Below, one piece after another: positions 1 to 6,334 of a DNA stretch of 6,334 nt. The stretch is from an uncultured Prevotellaceae bacterium. Its GTDB lineage: Bacteria > Bacteroidota > Bacteroidia > Bacteroidales > Muribaculaceae. The stretch lies in contig CALAVD010000258.1 of assembly GCA_937892085.1 (NCBI GenBank), forward strand, positions 1 to 6,334, in the 5' to 3' direction. The notes below the pieces were generated by a model. It saw only the letters and a list, made by a program, of their open reading frames with translations. It ran no database searches and had not been told where the DNA came from. The position numbers and the translations under genes are program-made. The first letter of the stretch is position 1; each line of letters starts with the position of its first letter.

Positions 1-2021
1 TCGAAGTAATAAATTGTGAAGTTGTCAATAATCAGATCCACCGACTTGGCTCCCGAGTAGCGGTTGATTTTGAAACGCACGGGTTTTGGGGCGAGGTTAG
101 TGTGCAAGGCTATTACACCATCAGAGCCTGGGAGCACGTTGGTAGTTCCTAATGAGTTCCATGTGGCACCTTCATCAGTTGAATAATAGAGTTGCAGTTT
201 AGACACTACTGTCGATGTGTTGATTGCATTAAAAGAAATTTTTATGGCCTGCACATTTATGTCGCTGGTCATAGTGATGCCTCCAGGCATCTGCAGTGCT
301 GCAGCATGCGAGCCATTATATTCCACCACATTGGCTTTCGGGAAGTTCCAGGTGGCGAAATTTCCCGGCACGCCAGTGGCGTTGGTTGGAAGCCCTGTTG
401 GCATCAGTTCAAAGTCTTCGACCAAAGTCAGTGGTGGCACATCGTTGACAACATTAAATGTAATCACTTTGTTGTCTTCGCTTATGTCGCTCAATCCAAA
501 TTCACAAGCCTCACCTGCCCATGTAGCAAGTGCTGGGTAGCTTGAAGAGTTGATAAATGTCACTTCTCTTGAACCTGGGAAAGGCACCTCGCCTGAGCCA
601 GTGCCCGAGGAACGAATGAGCTCATAGTAGTTGTGGGCGGGATTGCAGTTCACAGTGTTGCTCCACCATGCTTGCGGGTTGCTGGTGTCAACGCGTGTGT
701 TTACCAATCCGTGCCCTGGCAGAGCGGAGTCCCATTTGTTGGCTTGGCGGTTCTCGAAGAGGAAGTATTCGTCGGGATTTGGGGTACTCATACGGTAGCC
801 GGTATTGCTGGTGTTGATAGCAGTGAGTGACTTGGTGCCAAGGGACAGCTCGGGTGGAGTGTCGGCAAATCCTAACTCTACTCGTTCCCACAGGCTGTAG
901 CCAACGGGTGTGCGTCCATAGTTCCTGCTGCTTCCTCCAGCCATGATGTCCCACTCGCCTGGGTGGTGACTCTCGCCTCCGCTGTTGCTGTAGTCGGTGT
1001 CGTAGAGGTCGGGCAGTCCCAGCACATGACCAAACTCATGGCAAATGGTGCCGATGGCGTTAGGCATGGTGGTGCCTTGTGATTCCCAACCGTAAATCTC
1101 GCAGGAGGAGGCGTAGGAGCCCATCTCCTTGCCGTCGTAAACGTAGGGTTGTGGTGGCCACCCCGCCCCCCAGTTAATCAAGTAACTCATGTGGGGCCAC
1201 AGGTAGCCGCTGTTGTTGCCACTGTAGCTCGATGAGTAACCGGCAACCATGAAGAACACCATGTCGATCTCGCCATTGTTGTCGGCGTCATAGAGCGAGA
1301 AATCTACTTGCTCGTCAACAGCGTCGAGGGCGGCTTTGAAAATCTCTCTTGCCTTGTCGTTGCCTTCATAGCAGGAGTAATCGAGATTTACAGGACCCAC
1401 TATGTCAAATACGGGGTCGAATTGACCCATGGAGTTGTCGTAGTAGTAGTCGCGCACGCTGCCGGTGCAGCTCTGGAAGCGTCCGTTATGGTAAAACCCT
1501 GTGTAGTTCTCGGTGTTGCACAGCCGATTGTAGAAATCATTGGGGTCGTCCATTTGGAACTGCTTGTCGTTGAAGTTTATAAGGATGATGAGCCCACGAA
1601 AAAGGCTATAGTCGACAACTGGCTCATATTGCTGCTGGTCTTTCTTGTCGCGGGTTCTCTTGTCGCGAGAGGCGCGATTGTCGTGAGCTTGCGAGGTTGC
1701 CACTTTGTCAACCATGCGTTTCTCGAGCGATGCCACCAGTTGCTTCTCAAGTGCGTTGCGTGATTCAGGGTCATGTGCCATAACTCCCGAAGCTCGCAGC
1801 AGGTCACCATTCTTGACAGCATATTCCCATGTGCCGTTGTTGTTGATGATGGTATAGCCATCAATGGTGGTGTTGAAATGGTAGAATTCGTCACCCACCA
1901 GCTTGAGTTGTAGCGTCTCGCCATTGGGCTGGCTGATGGTAATGGGTGTAGGATTAGCAGGCTCAGCATGAGCTGCAAAGGCTGTAATACACGCAAGTAG
2001 AAAGAACGTTATTTTTTTCAT
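1..2021 (-). CDS. Secreted M6-family zinc metallopeptidase (immune inhibitor A-like), C-terminus beyond left edge
   Basis: The frame is open from the ATG at 2021 to the window edge (673 codons seen, no stop), so the gene is partial at its 3' end. The start MKKITFFLLACITAFAAHA followed by Glu20 is a standard signal peptide with likely cleavage after Ala19. Residues 20 to about 145 look like a propeptide and end in a very basic stretch (Arg119-Lys127, RDKRTRDKK). The M6 catalytic domain follows: YDADNNGEID at 244-253 is a probable calcium site; HEFGHVLGLPDLYD begins at His328 and gives zinc ligands His328 and His332 and catalytic Glu329; Met360 in WDIM is the expected Met-turn. From about residue 533 (LVEDFE) to the edge is a separate beta-rich region, probably a jelly-roll or adhesion-type module. 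The family hydrolyses extracellular proteins; the substrate here is unknown. The gene follows the LRR gene after 132 bases and seems to have its own promoter. Peptidase family is sure; the C-terminal module is inferred. Confidence 0.93.
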   Translation of the reverse strand, partial: MKKITFFLLACITAFAAHAEPANPTPITISQPNGETLQLKLVGDEFYHFNTTIDGYTIINNNGTWEYAVKNGDLLRASGVMAHDPESRNALEKQLVASLEKRMVDKVATSQAHDNRASRDKRTRDKKDQQQYEPVVDYSLFRGLIILINFNDKQFQMDDPNDFYNRLCNTENYTGFYHNGRFQSCTGSVRDYYYDNSMGQFDPVFDIVGPVNLDYSCYEGNDKAREIFKAALDAVDEQVDFSLYDADNNGEIDMVFFMVAGYSSSYSGNNSGYLWPHMSYLINWGAGWPPQPYVYDGKEMGSYASSCEIYGWESQGTTMPNAIGTICHEFGHVLGLPDLYDTDYSNSGGESHHPGEWDIMAGGSSRNYGRTPVGYSLWERVELGFADTPPELSLGTKSLTAINTSNTGYRMSTPNPDEYFLFENRQANKWDSALPGHGLVNTRVDTSNPQAWWSNTVNCNPAHNYYELIRSSGTGSGEVPFPGSREVTFINSSSYPALATWAGEACEFGLSDISEDNKVITFNVVNDVPPLTLVEDFELMPTGLPTNATGVPGNFATWNFPKANVVEYNGSHAAALQMPGGITMTSDINVQAIKISFNAINTSTVVSKLQLYYSTDEGATWNSLGTTNVLPGSDGVIALHTNLAPKPVRFKINRYSGAKSVDLIIDNFTIYYF

Positions 2022-2060
2022 GTTTTAAAGATAAAATAATGTGTAATAATAGTTATGCGA

Positions 2061-2092
2061 CAAAGTTAAGCAAAAAAAACGACAAGACCAAA
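2061..2092 (-). promoter_or_regulatory. Bacteroidetes-type promoter for the M6 peptidase gene
   Basis: On the minus strand TAACTTTG (2068-2061) fits the Bacteroidetes -7 consensus TAnnTTTG exactly. A TTTG (2092-2089) lies 20 bases upstream, the expected spacing for the -33 element of the primary sigma factor in this phylum. Transcription would start near 2054, leaving a leader of about 33 AT-rich bases before the ATG at 2021. There is no purine-rich Shine-Dalgarno in that leader, which is normal for Bacteroidetes. The -33 element sits in the loop/stem junction of the terminator of the preceding gene. Prediction from consensus match only. Confidence 0.68.
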
Positions 2093-2111
2093 CTCTCGCA
2101 TGGTCTTGTCG
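2072..2111 (-). terminator. Rho-independent terminator of the LRR/dockerin gene
   Basis: Read on the minus strand, CGACAAGACCA (2111-2101) is followed by a 10-base loop and its perfect complement TGGTCTTGTCG (2090-2080), then eight T residues (2079-2072). This is a textbook intrinsic terminator, starting about 42 bases after the stop codon of the LRR gene. On the plus strand the stem is followed by A residues, so it works only leftward. It should separate the LRR transcript from the peptidase gene. Confidence 0.9.
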
Positions 2112-2153
2112 AAAAAATATTGTTTTCTGAACAAGTCTTCTCAGTAGTTGCTA

Positions 2154-5100
2154 TTAGTTGCCGAGAAGGACGTTGTAAACAGCTGTCACGTCACCTGCGG
2201 TGATGTTTCCGTCGCCATCTTGGTCGGGATAAACAAGACCGGTGTCGTCGTTGTTGAGCATCCAGTTGTAGAGTGCGGTCACGTCGGCGGCAGTAACATA
2301 TCCGTCACCGTCAACATCGCCGGGAATAGCTACAGGACCTGGGTTGTTGCTCTTAGCGGCAGCTACACCATAGGCAGCGATACCCTCAACGGCAAACGTT
2401 ATGGTGGGTGCCACTGTTGGGTCGGCAGGAGCTGCGTCAATCATCTTGATACCAGTGTGGTGCAAGGGGTTGGCAGCGTCATACTCAACCATGCCGGGCA
2501 GTGCGGTGCCACCCTCGCTTGAGATGTAAGCCCAGTAGATGTGCGAGCCATCGCCGGTGATTTGTGTAATACCAGTTACCTCGTCGCCAGAGCCTTCTTG
2601 CAGAATTGGAGAATCATCGATGAGCATGGCATCATCTTGTACGGTGGCAAGATCTTGCTTCTCCTCAAGTGTAGCCAGTCGTATGCGGTAGAGACCTGGC
2701 GTGCAGTTGTTGACTTGGTCTTTCTGAACAAAGAAGTAAACATATCCGTTCTCCTCGTCGAGATAGAAGCTTGTCATCTGCACATAGCCGAGATAGACAG
2801 GCAACTGCTTGTCGGGGTGTTCGGCGCCGGTACCATCGGTGTAGAGCATGCTCTTGTCGAAGCGGAAGATACCGAAGCCGTTAAACTTCTTGGCAACCCA
2901 GTAAACGTTGTTGCGTGTGGTGCCGTTGGCGTCAATCACGTCGGTGGCGCGCATGGTCATGCCGGCGCCGATGGCTCCGTAAGTAATCTGGTCGTTATAG
3001 TAAGGCAACCAGTTGTTCTCCATGAAGAAAGGCTGTGAACCATAGAGACCCACGGTGTCGGCGCTCATCTCGTGGATACCCACGTTGCGGTCGGCGATAT
3101 AAATCTTGTTGTCAATCTCAGAGATATACATCGAGAATGGGTCCTCAAATGCCTTGTAGCCCACATTGTTCAAAACGGTAACGCGATACCACATGCCGTC
3201 GGTGTTGTTCACATAGAAGAGCTCACCGTCACCGCCGTTGGCTTGCGCGTCGGCACCTTGATATTGGAAATTGTGACCTGCGCTGGCTACATACACACGG
3301 TTCTTGTAGAGCTGCAAGTTAAATGCGTGCTCGCCAGTGCCGAACTCGGTGTCGATGATGTCGCCTTCCTCGTTCTTATACATGAGTCGTCCATCCTTAG
3401 TAGCAAAGTAAAGACCATCGGGACATCCCAGAGTAGTTCCCTCGCCAGTGATGCTGGGGTCGCCCACGATGTTGAGATATTGCCACTGTGGAGCAGCCTT
3501 GTAGGTGTCAACAGCACTTGCTGCAACCACACACTCCACATTGCTCTGGCTTGGCTCAAATACTCCAGCTCCAAGCACTGGAGGAGTGACATTGAGAACT
3601 CTCAGGCTCTGGATTGTGGCTGGCACGCCACCTTTCTCCATGTAGTTGATGTGTGAGCCGAGTTCCATGTGCTCAAGGGCTGTACAGCCGGTAAACGCAT
3701 CTTGGAAGATGTTGGTCACGGTGCTGGAGATATTAACTGTTGTCAATTTAGTACAGTTAGCACACAAGCTCTGAGGAATCTCACGTGCGCCCTCCTCGGT
3801 GTTGAGGGTCTCAAGGTCGCTCTCGAGGAATGCGTTAGCATTAACTGTCATGCCACTTTTGTAAGTGAACTCCTTGATGGCAGCACGGTAGAAAGCATAG
3901 TTCCCAACCTGATTAAGGGCGGGGAGATTCACATCAGTATAAGGCGAGAATGCCATTCCATAATTATCGATGGTCTCGATGGTGGCATTGTCGATGGCAG
4001 TGCCAATCTCTCCCTCGTGGGCTGTCACGAGCAGGCGGGTGCTGGCAGCGTTGGTGAGAATGCCGTTGTTTACAGCAAATGCACTGTTTCCATCGGCAAC
4101 CTCAATTGATGCCAGGTTAGTGATAGGACCAAATGCGGCATCTCCAATTGTTGCTACTGTAGATGGCAGCTTGATGCCTGTGATGGAGTTGGCACCGGCA
4201 AAAGCACTTGTGCCAATTGTTGTCACACCCTCGGGAAGCTCAATCACGCCAGTGAGTCCGCTATTGAGGAATGCGGTGGTGCCTATCGACTTCAGAGTTG
4301 TTGGGAAGGTGAAATTTTGGAGTGCAGTACAACCGTTGAACGCACTTTGCTGAATGGAAGTGATTTCGCCCAGGAACGACACCGACTGCAAGCCGGAGCA
4401 GTTGTAGAGCAGGTTCATGGGTACCGATGTCACTGTTGCTGGCAGTTCGATAGCAGTGAGGTGGTTGCAGCTTTGGAAAGCTCCCGAACCTATCGACTCA
4501 ATCTTGTTGCCGGTCTCAAAAATCACTTGCTGCATGCCGGTGCAACCAATAAAGAAGTCGCTGCCAATGGTAGTAAGCTCGCCGCCAAGTGTCACCTTCT
4601 TAATAGAAGCGAAGTTGTGGAAAGGTTGGTCGCTGTAGTTGTCGTTGGGAGTCTCGATATTGCGATAGATGATGAGCTCCTCAAGCGGTGGCAATTCTTC
4701 GGTAGTGGCACCGAAGGCTTTCTTGTTGATGCGAATGCCTGTCTCGCTTGCCATGATGGTGAGCTTCTTAATACCGCTGCTGGCAAACTGGTTTGAGATT
4801 TGCGCTCCGGTCACTCCGCCGGGGATGAACGCCTCGGTGATATTTGGGCATTCCCAAATGACACCGCTACCAATCTTTGTCGCCGTTTCGGTGACGGGGT
4901 AGTTAGTGAGGCTGGTACAACCACGGAAGCAGTTGTTGTTGAAGCTCACGCAAGTAGCGGGAAGGTGGATTTCCTTGATTTGATCGCAATTAAGGAATGC
5001 GTTAGCGTCGATGGCGACTACAGTGTAGGTAACGCCCTCATGCTCGAAGGTCTCGGGGATGTTAACGATGTTGTTCTCGTCGCCGGTGTACCACAAGGTG

Positions 5101-5267
5101 TCGGGTTTCACTGTGTACTTGGTTAGGGTTGCTTTGTTGCCGCTGGTGCTCCAGTTGTAGCCCAGCTCAGTGAACTTCGCAGCCTGTACAGCACCACAAG
5201 CGAAAATCACCGCAAGGGCAGCCATGAAACCACGCAACCATGATAAACGGGTAATGTTCATGCTCAT
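2154..5267 (-). CDS. BspA-type leucine-rich-repeat surface protein with C-terminal dockerin-like domain
   Basis: Complete gene, 1037 residues. The start MSMNITRLSWLRGFMAALAV with a hydrophobic core and AVQA before Ala30 is a signal peptide, so the product is exported; Met3 (5261) is an equally possible start. Residues of about 64-600 are BspA/LRR_5 repeats, recognisable by recurring patterns such as SIGSGAFQSCNHLTAIELPA and TIGTSAFAGANSITGIKLPS, with the usual interruption near 387-430 (SIEVADGNSAFAVNNGILTN). Residues of about 615-965 lack LRRs and contain recurring short strands (GLYFATKDGRLMY, NRVYVAS, NKIYIADRNVGI, NVYWVAKK, GYVYFFV, HIYWAYI) that suggest a beta-propeller-like fold; this is inference. 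Residues 981-1037 are a type I dockerin-like module with two calcium loops, D984-V-D986-G-D988-G with D995, and D1015-Q-D1017-G-D1019-G with D1026. BspA-like proteins are adhesins binding host or bacterial surface ligands; the ligand here is unknown. It ends at its own terminator. Confidence 0.93.
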   Translation of the reverse strand: MSMNITRLSWLRGFMAALAVIFACGAVQAAKFTELGYNWSTSGNKATLTKYTVKPDTLWYTGDENNIVNIPETFEHEGVTYTVVAIDANAFLNCDQIKEIHLPATCVSFNNNCFRGCTSLTNYPVTETATKIGSGVIWECPNITEAFIPGGVTGAQISNQFASSGIKKLTIMASETGIRINKKAFGATTEELPPLEELIIYRNIETPNDNYSDQPFHNFASIKKVTLGGELTTIGSDFFIGCTGMQQVIFETGNKIESIGSGAFQSCNHLTAIELPATVTSVPMNLLYNCSGLQSVSFLGEITSIQQSAFNGCTALQNFTFPTTLKSIGTTAFLNSGLTGVIELPEGVTTIGTSAFAGANSITGIKLPSTVATIGDAAFGPITNLASIEVADGNSAFAVNNGILTNAASTRLLVTAHEGEIGTAIDNATIETIDNYGMAFSPYTDVNLPALNQVGNYAFYRAAIKEFTYKSGMTVNANAFLESDLETLNTEEGAREIPQSLCANCTKLTTVNISSTVTNIFQDAFTGCTALEHMELGSHINYMEKGGVPATIQSLRVLNVTPPVLGAGVFEPSQSNVECVVAASAVDTYKAAPQWQYLNIVGDPSITGEGTTLGCPDGLYFATKDGRLMYKNEEGDIIDTEFGTGEHAFNLQLYKNRVYVASAGHNFQYQGADAQANGGDGELFYVNNTDGMWYRVTVLNNVGYKAFEDPFSMYISEIDNKIYIADRNVGIHEMSADTVGLYGSQPFFMENNWLPYYNDQITYGAIGAGMTMRATDVIDANGTTRNNVYWVAKKFNGFGIFRFDKSMLYTDGTGAEHPDKQLPVYLGYVQMTSFYLDEENGYVYFFVQKDQVNNCTPGLYRIRLATLEEKQDLATVQDDAMLIDDSPILQEGSGDEVTGITQITGDGSHIYWAYISSEGGTALPGMVEYDAANPLHHTGIKMIDAAPADPTVAPTITFAVEGIAAYGVAAAKSNNPGPVAIPGDVDGDGYVTAADVTALYNWMLNNDDTGLVYPDQDGDGNITAGDVTAVYNVLLGN

Positions 5268-5379
5268 AGTTCTTTGATTTTTAGAAAAAAGTTAATATTC
5301 TGTTTTAATTAATTGTTAATCAAAATGCTATAGTGCAGGTGCTATTATTTTAGATAAAAGCATCTGTTAAATCAACTTA

Positions 5380-5387
5380 CAAATTTA
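5380..5387 (-). promoter_or_regulatory. Possible -7 element for the LRR/dockerin gene
   Basis: TAAATTTG on the minus strand matches the Bacteroidetes -7 consensus TAnnTTTG and would start a transcript near 5373, with a leader of about 105 bases before the ATG at 5267. No convincing TTTG lies at the expected 19-21 base distance upstream, so support is partial. The whole stretch 5268-5458 is strongly AT-rich and holds no gene. A looser alternative, TAGCATTTTG (5330-5321), is closer to the start but departs from the consensus spacing. Confidence 0.4.
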
Positions 5388-5458
5388 TAAAATGTTCACA
5401 AGATTGTTTTAAGAATATTCTAAAAAAATGCAAAAAAGTTGTAAATTGGTGTTTTTAG

Positions 5459-5532
5459 GGGACGTGGAAGGTGGGACGTGGAAGGTGTGACGTTCCACCT
5501 TTCACTTTCCACTTTCCACCTTCCACCTTCCA
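5459..5532. repeat. Facing 14-base and 7-base repeats forming a long imperfect hairpin
   Basis: On the plus strand the unit GGGACGTGGAAGGT occurs twice in tandem (5459-5472, 5473-5486), with a degenerate partial third copy to 5493. It is followed by a pyrimidine-rich array of the heptad TTCCACY, about 5.7 copies (5493-5532, one degenerate TTTCACT). The two halves are complementary in one register: 5464-5473 pairs perfectly with 5517-5526, and 5478-5487 with 5503-5512 with one mismatch, giving a stem of about 24 bp with three mismatches and a 15-base loop (5488-5502). It begins 18 bases after the dgt stop codon. No T-run follows the stem on the minus strand, so it is not a canonical terminator; it may be a 3'-end stabilising element or a member of a dispersed intergenic repeat family. 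Confidence 0.8.
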
Positions 5533-5550
5533 TGCGCCGCCGTTAGGCAC

Positions 5551-6334
5551 TTAAACGGTTGGTAGGCTGATGCCGTCAAGTTGGCGGTAGAGATTTAGGG
5601 CATAGACATCGGTCATGGCGCTGATGTGGTCGAGCACGCCTTGCAGCTTCTCGAAAAGGGTTGTTGCATGAACATCGTACTGTTGCGGAAATTTGCTCAG
5701 TAGCAATTGCGAGTGGTAGATCTCGGGGTGTAGCACAGCTTGTGTGAGTTTGTCGAGCAGCAAGTTTATAATTCTTATACCTGCGAGGTCCACGTCAACG
5801 ACATATCCCGCGCGGTACAACTTCTTGAAGGCCACTTCGCTGCAATGCTCATACCCCTTCTTGGGTAGTGTCGAGATGTTGTCGATTAACGAGCCGTCAA
5901 ATCGTCCTTCCATTATCTCGTCTTCATGTTCGACGAATGTCTTGGCGCACTCCTGCACTAATAGTCCCACCACACAAGAGCGCAGATACACGATTTTCTC
6001 GTTGGGGTCGGCAACATTCTGCATCACTTCATGCATGTGCTCCTTGCGCTCCTCGTTGAAGAAGCCGGTGAGCAGGTCGATGGTCTCCTCGGTGGTTAGC
6101 AACTTGAGCTTGTGGCCGTCCTCGATGTCCATCACCTGATAGCAGATGTCGTCGGCGGCCTCGACCATATATACTAATGGGTGACGGCAGTATTTCTCGT
6201 CATCGAGTTTAAGAATACCAAGTTCGTCGGCAATTTTCTCAAAGATTTCTTTCTCGGTAGTGAAGAAGCCAAACTTGCCTTTCTTGCCGGCATGGCTTGA
6301 AGAATAGGGATATTTTACTATCGAGGCAAGAGTG
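5551..6334 (-). CDS. dgt: dGTPase / dNTP triphosphohydrolase, C-terminal 260 residues
   Basis: The frame is open from the right edge (first full codon ends at 6333) to the TAA at 5553-5551, so the N-terminal part is missing. The first ATG visible in this frame (6168) is internal, because the open frame upstream, TLASIVKYPYSSSHAG through CRHPLVYM, is itself typical dGTPase sequence. The MVEAADDICYQVMDIEDGHK stretch (6168-6109) is the family signature holding the last metal-binding Asp of the HD domain; the H...HD part would be outside the window. The C-terminal HISAMTDVYALNLYRQLDG is also characteristic. The enzyme hydrolyses dGTP (in some homologues other dNTPs) to deoxynucleoside and tripolyphosphate in the cytoplasm, controlling nucleotide pools. 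Bacteroidales homologues are roughly 440-460 residues from memory, so a little over half is seen. Phage-defence members of this superfamily exist, but nothing nearby suggests that role here. Confidence 0.92.
   Translation of the reverse strand, partial: TLASIVKYPYSSSHAGKKGKFGFFTTEKEIFEKIADELGILKLDDEKYCRHPLVYMVEAADDICYQVMDIEDGHKLKLLTTEETIDLLTGFFNEERKEHMHEVMQNVADPNEKIVYLRSCVVGLLVQECAKTFVEHEDEIMEGRFDGSLIDNISTLPKKGYEHCSEVAFKKLYRAGYVVDVDLAGIRIINLLLDKLTQAVLHPEIYHSQLLLSKFPQQYDVHATTLFEKLQGVLDHISAMTDVYALNLYRQLDGISLPTV

Noticed and set aside
1308..1763. Plus-strand open frame of 151 codons inside the M6 gene
   Set aside because: It lies fully antisense to the peptidase frame, which contains intact catalytic motifs; the product has no recognisable domain.
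1989..2021. Lipoprotein signal (LLAC at residues 8-11) at the start of the M6 peptidase
   Set aside because: The Cys is only at residue 11, too close to the N-terminus for a normal lipoprotein signal; a signal peptidase I site after AAHA fits better.
2541..4796. Several plus-strand open frames of 124-194 codons opposite the LRR gene
   Set aside because: They are antisense shadows of a well-supported 1037-residue frame; their sequences are low-information Val/Ser/Leu-rich mirrors of the repeats.
5190..5267. Lipoprotein signal (IFAC at residues 21-24) in the LRR protein
   Set aside because: Phe at the -2 position is unfavourable, and AVQA at 26-29 is a good signal peptidase I site; a lipoprotein cannot be fully excluded.
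5428..5490. Small plus-strand frame of 20 codons (MQKSCKLVFLGDVEGG...)
   Set aside because: It runs into the repeat cluster, has no ribosome site or promoter and codes for repeat-derived sequence.
5459..5532. CRISPR array
   Set aside because: The repeats are 7 or 14 bases long with no spacers between them.
5459..5550. Classical intrinsic terminator for dgt
   Set aside because: A long hairpin is possible, but no T-tract follows it on the minus strand; the sequence after the stem is CCTAAAAACACC.
5744..6139. Plus-strand open frame of 131 codons opposite dgt
   Set aside because: Antisense to a clearly recognised dGTPase frame; Ser-rich shadow product.

Overview
The window looks like a piece of a Bacteroidales chromosome, with the composition and gene style of gut Muribaculaceae or Prevotellaceae; the family level is inference. 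The evidence is a BspA-type leucine-rich-repeat surface protein, an exported M6 metallopeptidase, a dNTP triphosphohydrolase whose C-terminal half reads like Bacteroidales homologues, start regions without a clear Shine-Dalgarno, and promoter elements of the Bacteroidetes TTTG / TAnnTTTG type. All three genes are on the minus strand, so transcription runs from right to left.

Layout from right to left. At 6334-5551 is the C-terminal 260 residues of a dGTPase (dgt), whose N-terminus lies beyond the right edge. Positions 5550-5268 are intergenic: just after the dgt stop is a purine/pyrimidine-asymmetric repeat cluster (14-base units facing 7-base units) that can fold into one long imperfect hairpin, followed by a very AT-rich leader with a possible promoter. 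At 5267-2154 is a complete 1037-residue secreted protein with signal peptide, BspA-type LRR domain, a probable beta-propeller-like region and a C-terminal type I dockerin-like pair of calcium loops. Positions 2153-2022 are intergenic and hold a perfect 11-bp intrinsic terminator for the LRR gene. A good Bacteroidetes-type promoter for the next gene overlaps this terminator. At 2021-1 is an exported M6-family zinc metallopeptidase with an intact HEFGH site, open through the left edge, so its C-terminus is not seen.

The dgt gene is housekeeping (dNTP pool control) and appears unrelated to the other two. The LRR/dockerin protein and the M6 peptidase both carry export signals and are probably cell-surface or secreted proteins. 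The terminator plus promoter between them suggests adjacent, separately started units rather than a tight operon. I see no RNA genes, CRISPR arrays, insertion sequences or phage genes. I found no clear undescribed system; the most unusual items are the terminator/promoter overlap, the hairpin-forming repeat cluster and the LRR-propeller-dockerin architecture.
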